DNA of 64,000 bases, from contig NZ_CP075339.1 of assembly GCF_024399335.1 (NCBI RefSeq), positions 1,984,001 through 2,048,000 of the forward strand, written 5' to 3'. This document shows positions 26,347 to 33,125 of this stretch, piece by piece (the stretch's first letter is position 1; the number at the start of each line of letters is the position of its first letter). Below the pieces are notes generated by a model that saw nothing but the letters and a program-made list of their open reading frames with translations, was not told the DNA's origin and made no database searches. The DNA is from Leucobacter aridicollis (GTDB lineage: Bacteria; Actinomycetota; Actinomycetes; Actinomycetales; Microbacteriaceae). A program made the position numbers and the translations under genes.

Positions 26347-26963
26347 CACGCGACGCTTCCGTGAGCGAGGCGAATCGCGATCAGCTCTGCCATTGCGTCA
26401 GCTGTCGCTTCAAGCGGCTGCGTGCTGCGCATCGCGCGAGACACAATCACCGAACCCTCAATCGCCGAGACGACTGCGGTTGCGAGGGACGCCGCGTCTG
26501 CGGCAGCGAGCCCCTCGGCTTCGAGCAGTCGCGCTGCCGGCGTAACCCAGGCGCGAAACGCCTGCTCACAGGCGCCGCGCAGGCGCTCACTTTCGGCCCC
26601 CATCTCGAGCGTGACAACAGACACCGGACAGCCCAGGCGGTAGTCGCTCTCGCCCACGATTGCCGCCACGGCCGCGATCACCGCCCGTACCGCGGCTGCC
26701 GCGCCACCCTCGCTGGCTGCTGCCTCGAGCACGAGAGTCTCGAACTGTTCCTGGGCAAGTTCGATGGCGGCGACACCAAGCCCTTCTTTCCCGTCTGGGA
26801 AGTGGAAGTACATTGAGCCCTTCGGCGCGTTCGCATGTTCGGTGACTGCGGCGAGTCCCGTTCCGCTGTACCCGTTCGACTGAATGAGTTCGAGCATGGC
26901 CGCCGCGAGGCGTGCCCGTGTCTGCGCACCCTTGGTGAGCGCGCCTGATGTCTGTGACCGCAT
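26346..26963 (-). CDS. TetR-family repressor (LmrA/YxaF-like)
   Basis: This 205-residue protein (start MRSQTSGALTKG, 26961-26963) has an N-terminal HTH: TRARLAAAMLELIQSNGYSG, then GLAAVTEHANAPKGSMYFHF, where the KGSMYFHFPDGKEGL element is characteristic of the LmrA/YxaF/QacR-like group. A helical ligand domain follows, with the GCPVSVVTLEMGAESERLR segment of the same group. A 12-bp palindrome lies 10 nt upstream of its start, which suits autorepression. The downstream fusion enzyme is translationally coupled, so the repressor probably controls both. Confidence 0.9.
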   Translation of the reverse strand: MRSQTSGALTKGAQTRARLAAAMLELIQSNGYSGTGLAAVTEHANAPKGSMYFHFPDGKEGLGVAAIELAQEQFETLVLEAAASEGGAAAAVRAVIAAVAAIVGESDYRLGCPVSVVTLEMGAESERLRGACEQAFRAWVTPAARLLEAEGLAAADAASLATAVVSAIEGSVIVSRAMRSTQPLEATADAMAELIAIRLAHGSVA

Positions 26964-26973
26964 ACAGCAAGAA

Positions 26974-26985
26974 TAGACCGGTCTA
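26974..26985. promoter_or_regulatory. TetR operator TAGACCGGTCTA
   Basis: This is a perfect 12-bp palindrome directly upstream of the tetR start, in the AT-richer stretch that should contain the promoter. TAGACC-type half sites are known for LmrA/YxaF-group TetR regulators, which the adjacent protein resembles. Confidence 0.7.
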
Positions 26986-27145
26986 CATATTTTGCGCAAG
27001 CCCGGGCTTTCCCCGCGATACCCAGCACTCATCGCCGGCACTCAGCGCCCAGCACCGACACTCAGCGCCCAACCCCCAGCCTGCGCGACCACCGCGATGT
27101 CGGTCGCACCACAATGGGCAAGGCCCGCCAGCCGAGGCCCTCAAG

Positions 27146-27189
27146 TGGCGCTGCAGTGGCGCTTCAGTCGCGCTTCAGTCGCGCTTCAG
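27146..27189. repeat. Four tandem 11-bp repeats at the mepB 3' end
   Basis: Units TGGCGCTGCAG, TGGCGCTTCAG, TCGCGCTTCAG and TCGCGCTTCAG run without gaps. The last copy covers the mepB stop codon. The upstream 26998-27120 stretch also contains loose repeats of CACTCAGCGCCCA. Confidence 0.8.
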
Positions 27190-27656
27190 CTGAGTAGCGT
27201 GAACGCGGCCGACTGGGCCACCTGAGTGCGCACCGCCTGCGCGTTGAGCTCGTCGCACCAGTTCGGGTACACCCGAAATCCGCGCTTGCCGGGACTCCTA
27301 TCAGTGCGCGTCACGCCCAAGTCCGTTAGGTGAGCAGGCGTGAACCTGAACACCCCAAAGCGCGTCCCATCGCGCACGAACACGAGCAGACCGTCGTGCA
27401 CCTCGTCGGCCACAAACGGCCTCGTCACCCCGTCATCATCGCGCCGCCAGACGGCGACGAACGCCCCAGGCTTCGTAGGGGTGACCCGCGCCGTGCGAAT
27501 CCGCCAGGTTTCTGCCCCGATGGCGACGAGGCCAGCCTCGTAGTCGGTGTTTTGTTCCTCAGCCCGCGGCGGCCCGAGCCGCTCGCCTGCGGCAGCGGGG
27601 AGGAGCTCGAAGTCGCGAAACGCAGTGAATGGCACATGTTCACCGTATCGCCCCAC
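27186..27656 (-). CDS. mepB: MepB-family protein
   Basis: This 156-residue protein matches the MepB family, named from the third gene of the staphylococcal mepRAB operon. Diagnostic segments are AEEQNTDYEAGLVAIGAETW, TARVTPTKPGAFVAVWRRDD, GVTRPFVADEVHDGLLVFV and GKRGFRVYPNWCDELNAQAV. The biochemical role of the family is unknown, and no MATE transporter is adjacent here. It starts 24 nt after the P-loop gene upstream and is probably co-transcribed with it. The start is uncertain. The last four codons overlap a tandem repeat. Confidence 0.8.
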   Translation of the reverse strand: MGRYGEHVPFTAFRDFELLPAAAGERLGPPRAEEQNTDYEAGLVAIGAETWRIRTARVTPTKPGAFVAVWRRDDDGVTRPFVADEVHDGLLVFVRDGTRFGVFRFTPAHLTDLGVTRTDRSPGKRGFRVYPNWCDELNAQAVRTQVAQSAAFTLLS

Positions 27657-27680
27657 CTGCGCCGCCCCGCGAGCGATGGG

Positions 27681-28213
27681 CTAGCCGATCGCGTCCTCAA
27701 GTAACGTGAGCGGCCGCTTCCGAGTACCCGTGATCTCAACAACGCGTGCGCCCCGGTGAGATCCGGATCCTCCGCGAGTTCGAGAAGCGACACATCCATT
27801 GCCTGTTGCAGTTCGGGACCCTCGTCGGCGCCAATCCGGATCCCTGCCGCGGCGCTCAGCTGGAGCAGCACGAGCAGGTCTACGGCGAGCATCGCGCGCT
27901 GGGTTAGCGCCCAGCCTTCCTCCCACAGTGCGGGTGGCGTCTCGCCTCGCCCAAGTTCTTCGATGGCCTGAAGGTAGGCAAGGAAATCGAGCGACCCGCG
28001 CTCGGCAATCAAGTTACCAGCATGCGCATCCAACAGTCGTGCCGCAGCGAGCCGCAACTGCCAAGCAAACACTTCAGCCCCCGGCGCGGCCTCCGCGCCA
28101 TCGAGGTACTCGTACGGGTCTGGCAGCGTCTCCCAGCCACTACGCGACGAAGCAAAGTCTGCAAGCAACGTGCTCTTTCCCGTCCCGTGGGTGCCAGAGA
28201 TCACAACACGCAA
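27681..28213 (-). pseudogene. P-loop ATPase/kinase gene with a probable single-base frameshift
   Basis: The start MRVVISGTHGTGKSTLLADF gives a Walker A P-loop kinase of about 177 residues (AAA_28-like), with QLRLAAARLLDAHAGNLIAE, ERGSLDFLAYLQAIEEL and the lid-like DPDLTGAHA. In this frame the protein then loses its sense and overlaps mepB. A shift of one base at about 27751-27756 (a run of four C) restores DLTG-x-ARVVEITGTRKRPL and TLLEDAIG, ending at 27681, the expected C-terminus. One missing base in the run would explain it, either as a true mutation or a sequencing error. The displaced host mutM tail lies upstream, so this gene was once the next gene after mutM. Confidence 0.75.
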
Positions 28214-28293
28214 TGCGGCCTCCTCACCCCTCCAGACACCGGGAATGCTACCCCGAGGCGCAGGCGCGCACTACGCGGGGGCGGACAGAGACG

Positions 28294-28337
28294 CAGCGGC
28301 ACGCAGAGGCAGGCTCAGCGGCACGCAGAGGCAGGCT
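28294..28337. repeat. Perfect tandem duplication of 22 bp
   Basis: CAGCGGCACGCAGAGGCAGG plus CT occurs twice back to back, followed by a third partial CAGCG. It lies 10 bp beyond the stranded 3' end of host mutM and before the P-loop gene. Confidence 0.85.
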
Positions 28338-28347
28338 CAGCGCCGAG

Positions 28348-28485
28348 TTACTTTCTCCGCTGGCAGCGCGGGCAGTAGTGGCTCGACCGCCCACCAAACG
28401 GAACCCGCTTGATCGCCGTGCCGCAGCGCGGGCAGGCCTCTCCCCCGCGCCCGTATGCATTGAGCGAGTGCGCAAAGTAACCCGC
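28348..28485 (-). pseudogene. mutM: Displaced original 3' end of host mutM (zinc finger and stop)
   Basis: Read on the minus strand this stretch encodes [18 protein letters not shown], then [19 protein letters not shown] and CPRCQRRK followed by TAA. It is a MutM (Fpg) C-terminal zinc finger with all four cysteines. A stop (TAG) immediately precedes it in frame at 28486-28488, exactly where homology with mutM ends. It aligns to the tail of the intact mutM at 34662-34806 with about 29 of 42 identical residues. It is the host's former 3' end, cut off by the insertion, and has no start codon or promoter of its own. Confidence 0.9.
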
Positions 28486-28490
28486 CTACC
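28475..28490. repeat. Left attachment site (attL)
   Basis: AAGTAACCCGCCTACC marks the end of MutM-like coding sequence on the left side. It matches the right site AAGTAGCCAGCCTGCC at 34804-34819 in 13 of 16 positions, with AAGTA and GCCT identical. The recombinase start codon is 36 bp inside. Confidence 0.75.
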
Positions 28491-28526
28491 GCAGTTTCTA
28501 ACGTTCATGTCCGCTATAGTCCGAGT

Positions 28527-30002
28527 ATGACCGTTGCAGCTGTGTACCTCCGCGTCTCCAAGTCCGATGGGACCGACGACGAGTCTTTGAGTTTGGAGAC
28601 CCAGCGGAGGCGGATCAGGGGCATGTGCACTGCGCGCGACTGGGAGTACGGCCCCGAGTACATCGACGAGGGAGTCTCCGCCACGAAGGCGCGCGACGGC
28701 AGCACCGAGTGGGCGCGGATGCTCTCACACCTCGACACCGGCAAGTTCGATGTCATTGCCGCCCGTGATCTCGACCGCCTGCTGCGCACGCTGCAGGACC
28801 TCGTGAAGCTGATCGACCTGGGCGCGAAGATCGCCACGGCCGACGGAGAGATCGACCTGACCTCGGCTGACGGCGAGTTCCGCGCGACGATGCTCGCGGC
28901 GGTCGCCCGGTTCGAGATACGCCGGAAGTCCGAGCGCGCCATCGGCGCGAACGAAACCCGGCGCAAGAAGGGCGTTCCGATCATGCGAGGCCGCATCCTC
29001 GGCTATGACGACGACGGCGTGACTCAGATCGACGACGAGGCAGCGGCGGTGAAGAAGGCGTTCGAAGACTTCCTTGCCGGAGTGAAGATCACGCACATCG
29101 CCCGCGATCTGACGGCGCAGGGGTTCACCACGACGAGGGGTCGCGAGTGGTCGAACGAGAACATCCGTTCGCTGCTGAGCAACACGCGTTACAAGGGCGT
29201 CATCACGAAGTGGGAGCCCGATTCCGAGAAGCGGAAAGTCTCGAAGATGTCGGCCGAGGAGTATCCCGGCGCGTTCGAGGCCATCGTGTCCGCCGATGTC
29301 TTCGACGCGGTGCAGGCGAAGCTGCACGCGCCTGAACGCCGCCGGAGCTGGGGCACCGAGCCGCGATACTTGCTGACCGGTCTCGCGCTGTGCGGCAGGT
29401 GTGACGACGGCCGGACGAAGGTGTACACCAACTACTACCAGCGCTCCCCCAGCACACTCAAGAACGGCGAGCGCCGCGAGTACGCACCGAAGCGTCTGTA
29501 CGCCTGCCTCGCGCACAAACACCTCTCCCGCAACGCGGGGCCGGTGGAGGAGTTCGTCGAGGCTGCACTGCTGGAACGACTTATGCAGGACGACGCCCGA
29601 GATCTCTTCGCGCCGCCAGAGGAGCGAGGCATCGACCGTGACGCGCTGCGGATCGAGAGGATCGCGGCGCAGGAGCGCTTCAAGGGCCTGGCCAAACTGT
29701 ACGCCGACGGCGTTCTCGACGCCGAGGCCGTGCGCGAGCAGTCCGCACGGCTCCAGGGCCGCCTGAACGAGCTCGACGGACTACTTGCCCCTGCGCCGTC
29801 GAACCCGGGCTTGCAGGTCGTGGATGCCCCCGATGTCGTGGCCGCATGGGGAGCGCTCGACATCCCGCGCCGTCGGCTGATCTTGGCCGAGGTGATGACG
29901 GTGACGCTGCTCCCATCCCGACGCGGCGCAAAGGGATTCGATCCGAGCCTCGTGAAGATCGAGATGAAAGGCTCGCAGACAAACCTGGACGCGATCGGAT
30001 AG
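28527..30002 (+). CDS. Large serine recombinase (integrase of the element)
   Basis: This 491-residue enzyme breaks and rejoins DNA at attachment sites through a phosphoserine link. The resolvase domain has the catalytic motif AVYLRVSKSDG (Ser11) and the helix-E and Arg region DLDRLLRTLQDLVKLIDLGA. A recombinase domain follows (GRILGYDDDGVTQIDDEA to NENIRSLLSNTRYKGV). Next come a zinc-ribbon-type region (GLALCGRCDDGRTKVY to YACLAHKHL) and a coiled-coil segment (FKGLAKLYADGVLDAEAVRE, ARLQGRLNEL). The start is ATG at 28527, 36 bp from attL, so its promoter overlaps the attachment site. Its target is evidently the zinc-finger codons of mutM. Confidence 0.95.
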   Translation: MTVAAVYLRVSKSDGTDDESLSLETQRRRIRGMCTARDWEYGPEYIDEGVSATKARDGSTEWARMLSHLDTGKFDVIAARDLDRLLRTLQDLVKLIDLGAKIATADGEIDLTSADGEFRATMLAAVARFEIRRKSERAIGANETRRKKGVPIMRGRILGYDDDGVTQIDDEAAAVKKAFEDFLAGVKITHIARDLTAQGFTTTRGREWSNENIRSLLSNTRYKGVITKWEPDSEKRKVSKMSAEEYPGAFEAIVSADVFDAVQAKLHAPERRRSWGTEPRYLLTGLALCGRCDDGRTKVYTNYYQRSPSTLKNGERREYAPKRLYACLAHKHLSRNAGPVEEFVEAALLERLMQDDARDLFAPPEERGIDRDALRIERIAAQERFKGLAKLYADGVLDAEAVREQSARLQGRLNELDGLLAPAPSNPGLQVVDAPDVVAAWGALDIPRRRLILAEVMTVTLLPSRRGAKGFDPSLVKIEMKGSQTNLDAIG

Positions 30003-30215
30003 AATAGGCGGAGTAACAGAATAGAAATTGGCAGGGTGTCGTCCAGCCGGGGTTCGCAACTCGGTATCTTCGCCCATGACCGGATCGGCTCGCGGGCCGC
30101 TCAGTGCTCCGGGGAGATACGCACCTCGGGGACACCACATCATTCACACGTCCGGGATATCCGTCCCCCGGGCGGCTGAAGTCAGGACGGCGAACTTCTT
30201 CGGAAGGACGCCATC

Positions 30216-30518
30216 ATGGCTACCCCTGTTTCTGACTTCACCATCCCACTGGCCGAGGCTTCGGCCAGCAGCGGCTACTCCGAGCGGCATCTGCGCCGCC
30301 TCGTAGAGACGAGCCGCCTCCCGGCCGCCAAGTTGCGCGGCAAGCTGCTGTTCGCGCCCGAGGATATCCGCGCGCTCACCGTGCCCCAGCCGGTCGAGCC
30401 CGACGCCGACAGGATCATCGCCGATCTCGTCGCCAACGCCCCGCGCTTCTCCGAGGCCCAGCGCTCTCGCATCGCCGCCGTGCTCGCCTCCGCTGACTCC
30501 GAGGAGGTGTCGGCATGA
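30216..30518 (+). CDS. Small helix-turn-helix protein, probable excisionase or regulator
   Basis: This 100-residue protein has a MerR/Xis-type HTH: IPLAEASASSGYSERHLRRL, VETSRLPAAKLRGKLLFAPEDIRALT. This is the fold of excisionases and of plasmid-encoded DNA-binding proteins. A helical C-terminal half (DRIIADLVANAPRFSEAQRS) follows. The stop overlaps the rep start by four bases (ATGA). Position between integrase and rep in a mobile element suggests recombination directionality or control of rep. A 213-bp gap before it (30003-30215) has no gene and likely holds its promoter. Confidence 0.75.
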   Translation: MATPVSDFTIPLAEASASSGYSERHLRRLVETSRLPAAKLRGKLLFAPEDIRALTVPQPVEPDADRIIADLVANAPRFSEAQRSRIAAVLASADSEEVSA

Positions 30519-32413
30519 GCGCCGCCGAAAACCCCATCTCGGGAGATTCCGAAAAGGGGTCAGTCGATCGAGTCGTTTTAGTCGTTTCGCCGTCTGAAGC
30601 CTCCGAAAAACCGCATGATTCTGCGGCTGGGGCGGGGGACACTGGGCTTGTGTCCCCCGCCAGTAGCGCGAGTCGTTCCAGTCGTTTTTCGGGGGTGCAG
30701 CAGTCGTTTTCCGACTCCGAAGCACCTTCTGCGTCTTCGGATGACGACTCCGTGGCCCCTGTCTCGGGGAGCGAGCCGGAATCGCTGCGCCTGCTCGCTC
30801 TCGTCGGCACCGATGACGACCCCTACAAGGAGGGCGGCGATTGGCACTACGCGACAGACATGGGCGGTCGCGTGTTCTTCGTGACCCAGAACGAGACCTA
30901 CACCAGTGGACGCCAGCTCATTTCGGAGTCGAAGATCGCTCAGGCGGTCGGCGCGAAGGGCATGACGCGCTGGGCGTGGATCAAGCATGACAAGGATGAG
31001 ATCGGCACTGACGAAGTGAAGAAGAACCCGGCGCTGGTGCTGGGCGATCCGAAGGCCGATCACTTCCACATCGCCGTTGAGCGGAAGTCCTTTGCGAATC
31101 TCGACGTGATCGCCCGTGCTTTCGGCGTGCCGCCGAGCCAGGTCGAGGTGAAGCCGCAGAGCGCATTCCTCGATCTCGTCGAGTACCTGACGCACGAGCA
31201 CCCGAACCAGGTCGCCAAGGGCAAGCACGTCTATGCCGACGACGAGGTGCACTCGAACATCGCCGACTGGCGGAGCGAGTTGGACGATCATAAGCTCGCC
31301 CGCTCGTTCAAGGCTGGTCAGCGTAAGAACACGAAGAAGCTCGAAGAGCTGATGCTCGCGGTCATGCACGGCGCGAAGTCGCTGCGCCAGGTGCGCGAGG
31401 AGGAGCCGGTGATCTACGGCCGGAACATCGACAGCTTCAAGAAGTGGCGCGCCGACTTCCTGCTGAGCCAGGAGCCGCCGCGCATGCGCACGAACCACTA
31501 CATCGGCGGCAAGGTGGGCGAGATCGACCTCGGGCGCACGGGCAAGACCCAGCTCGCCCGCTTGCTCGCGCGGGCGCTGTATCCGCATCTGGATGCCGCC
31601 GAGTGCTACCACGAGGCCAAGGACAAGCGCGTGCCGCTGCAGAACTACCGCGGTCAGCCGGTCATCATCTGGGACGACTACGGCCCCGTAGACCTCATGG
31701 ACGCGCTCGGTGGCCGCACGGGCGTCTGGCAGGTATTCGACGACCACCCCGGCAGCGATGACGTGAACATCAAGTACGGTTCCGTCCGGCTGGTGCACGA
31801 GGTGAACATCATCACCCGGGTCACGCCCTACCGGGAGTACCTGGACGGCTTGGCTGGTGAGTACACCGACCGCAGCGGCGTCTTCCATGCCGTCGAGGAC
31901 AAGCGGCAGTCCTACGGCAGATTCCCGTTCGTCCACGAGGTCACCGCCGACGAGATCGGCGTCTACGTGAATCAGGGCTTCATCAGCGACACCCGGGAGT
32001 TCTACGAGTTCCAGAAGCTCGCCACGATGCGGGCCAGCATGGCGCAGATCGGCGCTGCTCTCGACCGTATCGAGAGCGACGAGGATCGCGAGGCCGCGCG
32101 CATCGAGATCGGCGACCGCCTGCTCGCGCCGGTGCTCCAGCAGCATCACGCGCTTCAGCCTGCCGCTGACCTCAGCAAGGAGGATGCCCTCGCGCTGGTC
32201 ATGCCTGGGCTCGAAGTCCTCACCGGAGACGACCTCGCGGCGCACGAGACCGAGGTCGCTGTCGGTGCCGCCGAGCTCGCGGCAGCCGAGCGCACCGAGC
32301 GTGAGCTCGACCGGATCGCCCTGGCCGAAGCGCGCCAGCTCTGCAAGACGTTCTGCGGGCTCGACGGCAAGCCGCATGCCCCGTGGGGCGACCCTTGCCC
32401 GTACGGCGCGTGA
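30515..32413 (+). CDS. Rolling-circle replication initiator (Rep) with HUH endonuclease and helicase domains
   Basis: This 632-residue protein would start rolling-circle replication of the excised circle. Residues 1 to about 85 are Ser/Glu/Pro-rich and probably disordered. The endonuclease part has WAWIKHDKDEIGTD, the metal-binding HxH in KADHFHIAVERK (about residue 182) and a Rep_2-like FLDLVEYLTHEHPNQVAKGK with nearby Tyr. A helicase-type NTPase domain follows: P-loop GEIDLGRTGKTQLA (about 335) and Walker B QPVIIWDDYGPVDLM (about 383). The C-terminus is helical and ends CKTFCGLDGKPHAPWGDPC. GAGGAGG precedes the ATG. A hairpin and iterons lie inside the first 200 bp of the gene. Confidence 0.88.
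   Translation: MSAAENPISGDSEKGSVDRVVLVVSPSEASEKPHDSAAGAGDTGLVSPASSASRSSRFSGVQQSFSDSEAPSASSDDDSVAPVSGSEPESLRLLALVGTDDDPYKEGGDWHYATDMGGRVFFVTQNETYTSGRQLISESKIAQAVGAKGMTRWAWIKHDKDEIGTDEVKKNPALVLGDPKADHFHIAVERKSFANLDVIARAFGVPPSQVEVKPQSAFLDLVEYLTHEHPNQVAKGKHVYADDEVHSNIADWRSELDDHKLARSFKAGQRKNTKKLEELMLAVMHGAKSLRQVREEEPVIYGRNIDSFKKWRADFLLSQEPPRMRTNHYIGGKVGEIDLGRTGKTQLARLLARALYPHLDAAECYHEAKDKRVPLQNYRGQPVIIWDDYGPVDLMDALGGRTGVWQVFDDHPGSDDVNIKYGSVRLVHEVNIITRVTPYREYLDGLAGEYTDRSGVFHAVEDKRQSYGRFPFVHEVTADEIGVYVNQGFISDTREFYEFQKLATMRASMAQIGAALDRIESDEDREAARIEIGDRLLAPVLQQHHALQPAADLSKEDALALVMPGLEVLTGDDLAAHETEVAVGAAELAAAERTERELDRIALAEARQLCKTFCGLDGKPHAPWGDPCPYGA
30562..30710. other. Candidate double-strand origin (dso) overprinted on the rep 5' end
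   Basis: GGCGGGGGACAC (30631-30642), loop TGGGCTT and GTGTCCCCCGCC (30650-30661) form a perfect 12-bp stem. Nine-base direct repeats flank it: AGTCGATCG, AGTCGTTTT and AGTCGTTTC in tandem at 30562-30588, AGTCGTTCC and AGTCGTTTT at 30671-30688, and AGTCGTTTT at 30702-30710. A Rep nick site in a hairpin loop beside Rep-binding repeats is the usual layout of a rolling-circle origin. The encoded Rep residues here are low-complexity Ser/Gly, as expected if DNA structure rather than protein is under selection. Confidence 0.6.
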
Positions 32414-32470
32414 CCAGACCCCCGGCTCGCCGTCGGCGGGCCGATCCACAACAACGAGAGGAGCCACGCC

Positions 32471-32773
32471 GTGGCATCGAAAACCAGCAAGGATCTGTAC
32501 GCCGAGGCCGCCTCGGTGCAGCAGGCCGCCAAGCTCGCAGAGGCTCGCGAGTATGAGGCCTTCGGGCGTGAGATCGCGAAGCGTTTCGCGCCCGGCGTGA
32601 AGGGTGCGACCGACGCTATTGCGGCGTCGCGGATCGCCCTGGACGGGGTGACCGTCCCCGACGATTCGGAGGAGACCGTCTCGAGCGATTCGCACGAGAC
32701 GGTCTCCCCGGATTCGGACGACGAGACCGACGCCCGCGCGTCGTACGAGTCGGACGGCTGGGGTCGGCAGTGA
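32471..32773 (+). CDS. Small acidic protein of the element, unknown function
   Basis: This 100-residue protein starts with GTG at 32471 after a good GAGAGGAG. The first about 60 residues are helical (SKTSKDLYAEAASVQQAAKL, EAREYEAFGREIAKRFA). The tail is strongly acidic and Ser-rich (PDDSEETVSSDSHETVSPDS). No family was recognised. It lies between rep and relaxase on the same strand, so a role in replication control or mobilization (for example an accessory relaxosome protein) is possible but not shown. Confidence 0.6.
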   Translation: MASKTSKDLYAEAASVQQAAKLAEAREYEAFGREIAKRFAPGVKGATDAIAASRIALDGVTVPDDSEETVSSDSHETVSPDSDDETDARASYESDGWGRQ

Positions 32774-33125
32774 TGCTGCCGACCCACACGGAGAGCCCCC
32801 GACAGTCACCAGGCTGTCGGGGTGCTCGACGTGCCGAGCACGCCGCAGCGGGGAGCCCAGTGGGCCGCCCGCGTAGGGGTGCGTCGAGGCCCGCCAGGGC
32901 CGAGGAGCCCGCCGCAGGCGCCCCGTACAAATCGAGCGCAGCGAGATTTGTATTTACGGGGCTAAATACAACGCGGGCTCCTGAGGGCGAAGCCGAGGCT
33001 CAGGGGCACGGGTTGTATTGCGGCGGAGCGGCGTCGGGATGTACCCCGGCGACCGTGCAGACGCGGCGACAGCACGCACGACGAGGAGCGCAGCGGGAGG
33101 CTCGTTGCGCGGGATGGAGCAGGAC
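32774..33125. other. Noncoding region with nested inverted repeats, candidate oriT
   Basis: This 352-bp gap before the relaxase gene holds several perfect inverted repeats: CCCCGACAG/CTGTCGGGG (32797-32822), GTGCTCG/CGAGCAC (32822-32841), TACAAATC/GATTTGTA (32926-32952), GTATTTA/TAAATAC next to it, and AATACAAC/GTTGTATT (32965-33019) enclosing CCTGAG/CTCAGG. Mobilizable plasmids of the Pre/MobV type carry oriT as inverted repeats directly upstream of mob, so the 32926-33019 part is the best oriT candidate. The first hairpin could also terminate the rep transcript. Confidence 0.6.

Noticed and set aside
27425..28213. The P-loop gene read as a 262-residue protein overlapping mepB
   Set aside because: After residue 155 the sequence becomes Arg/Ser-rich and antisense-like, whereas a one-base shift gives a sensible end at 27681.
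30578..32809. A 743-codon open frame on the strand opposite rep
   Set aside because: It mirrors the codon pattern of rep (high GC at third positions keeps the antisense frame open). It has no family motif, while rep has HUH and helicase motifs.
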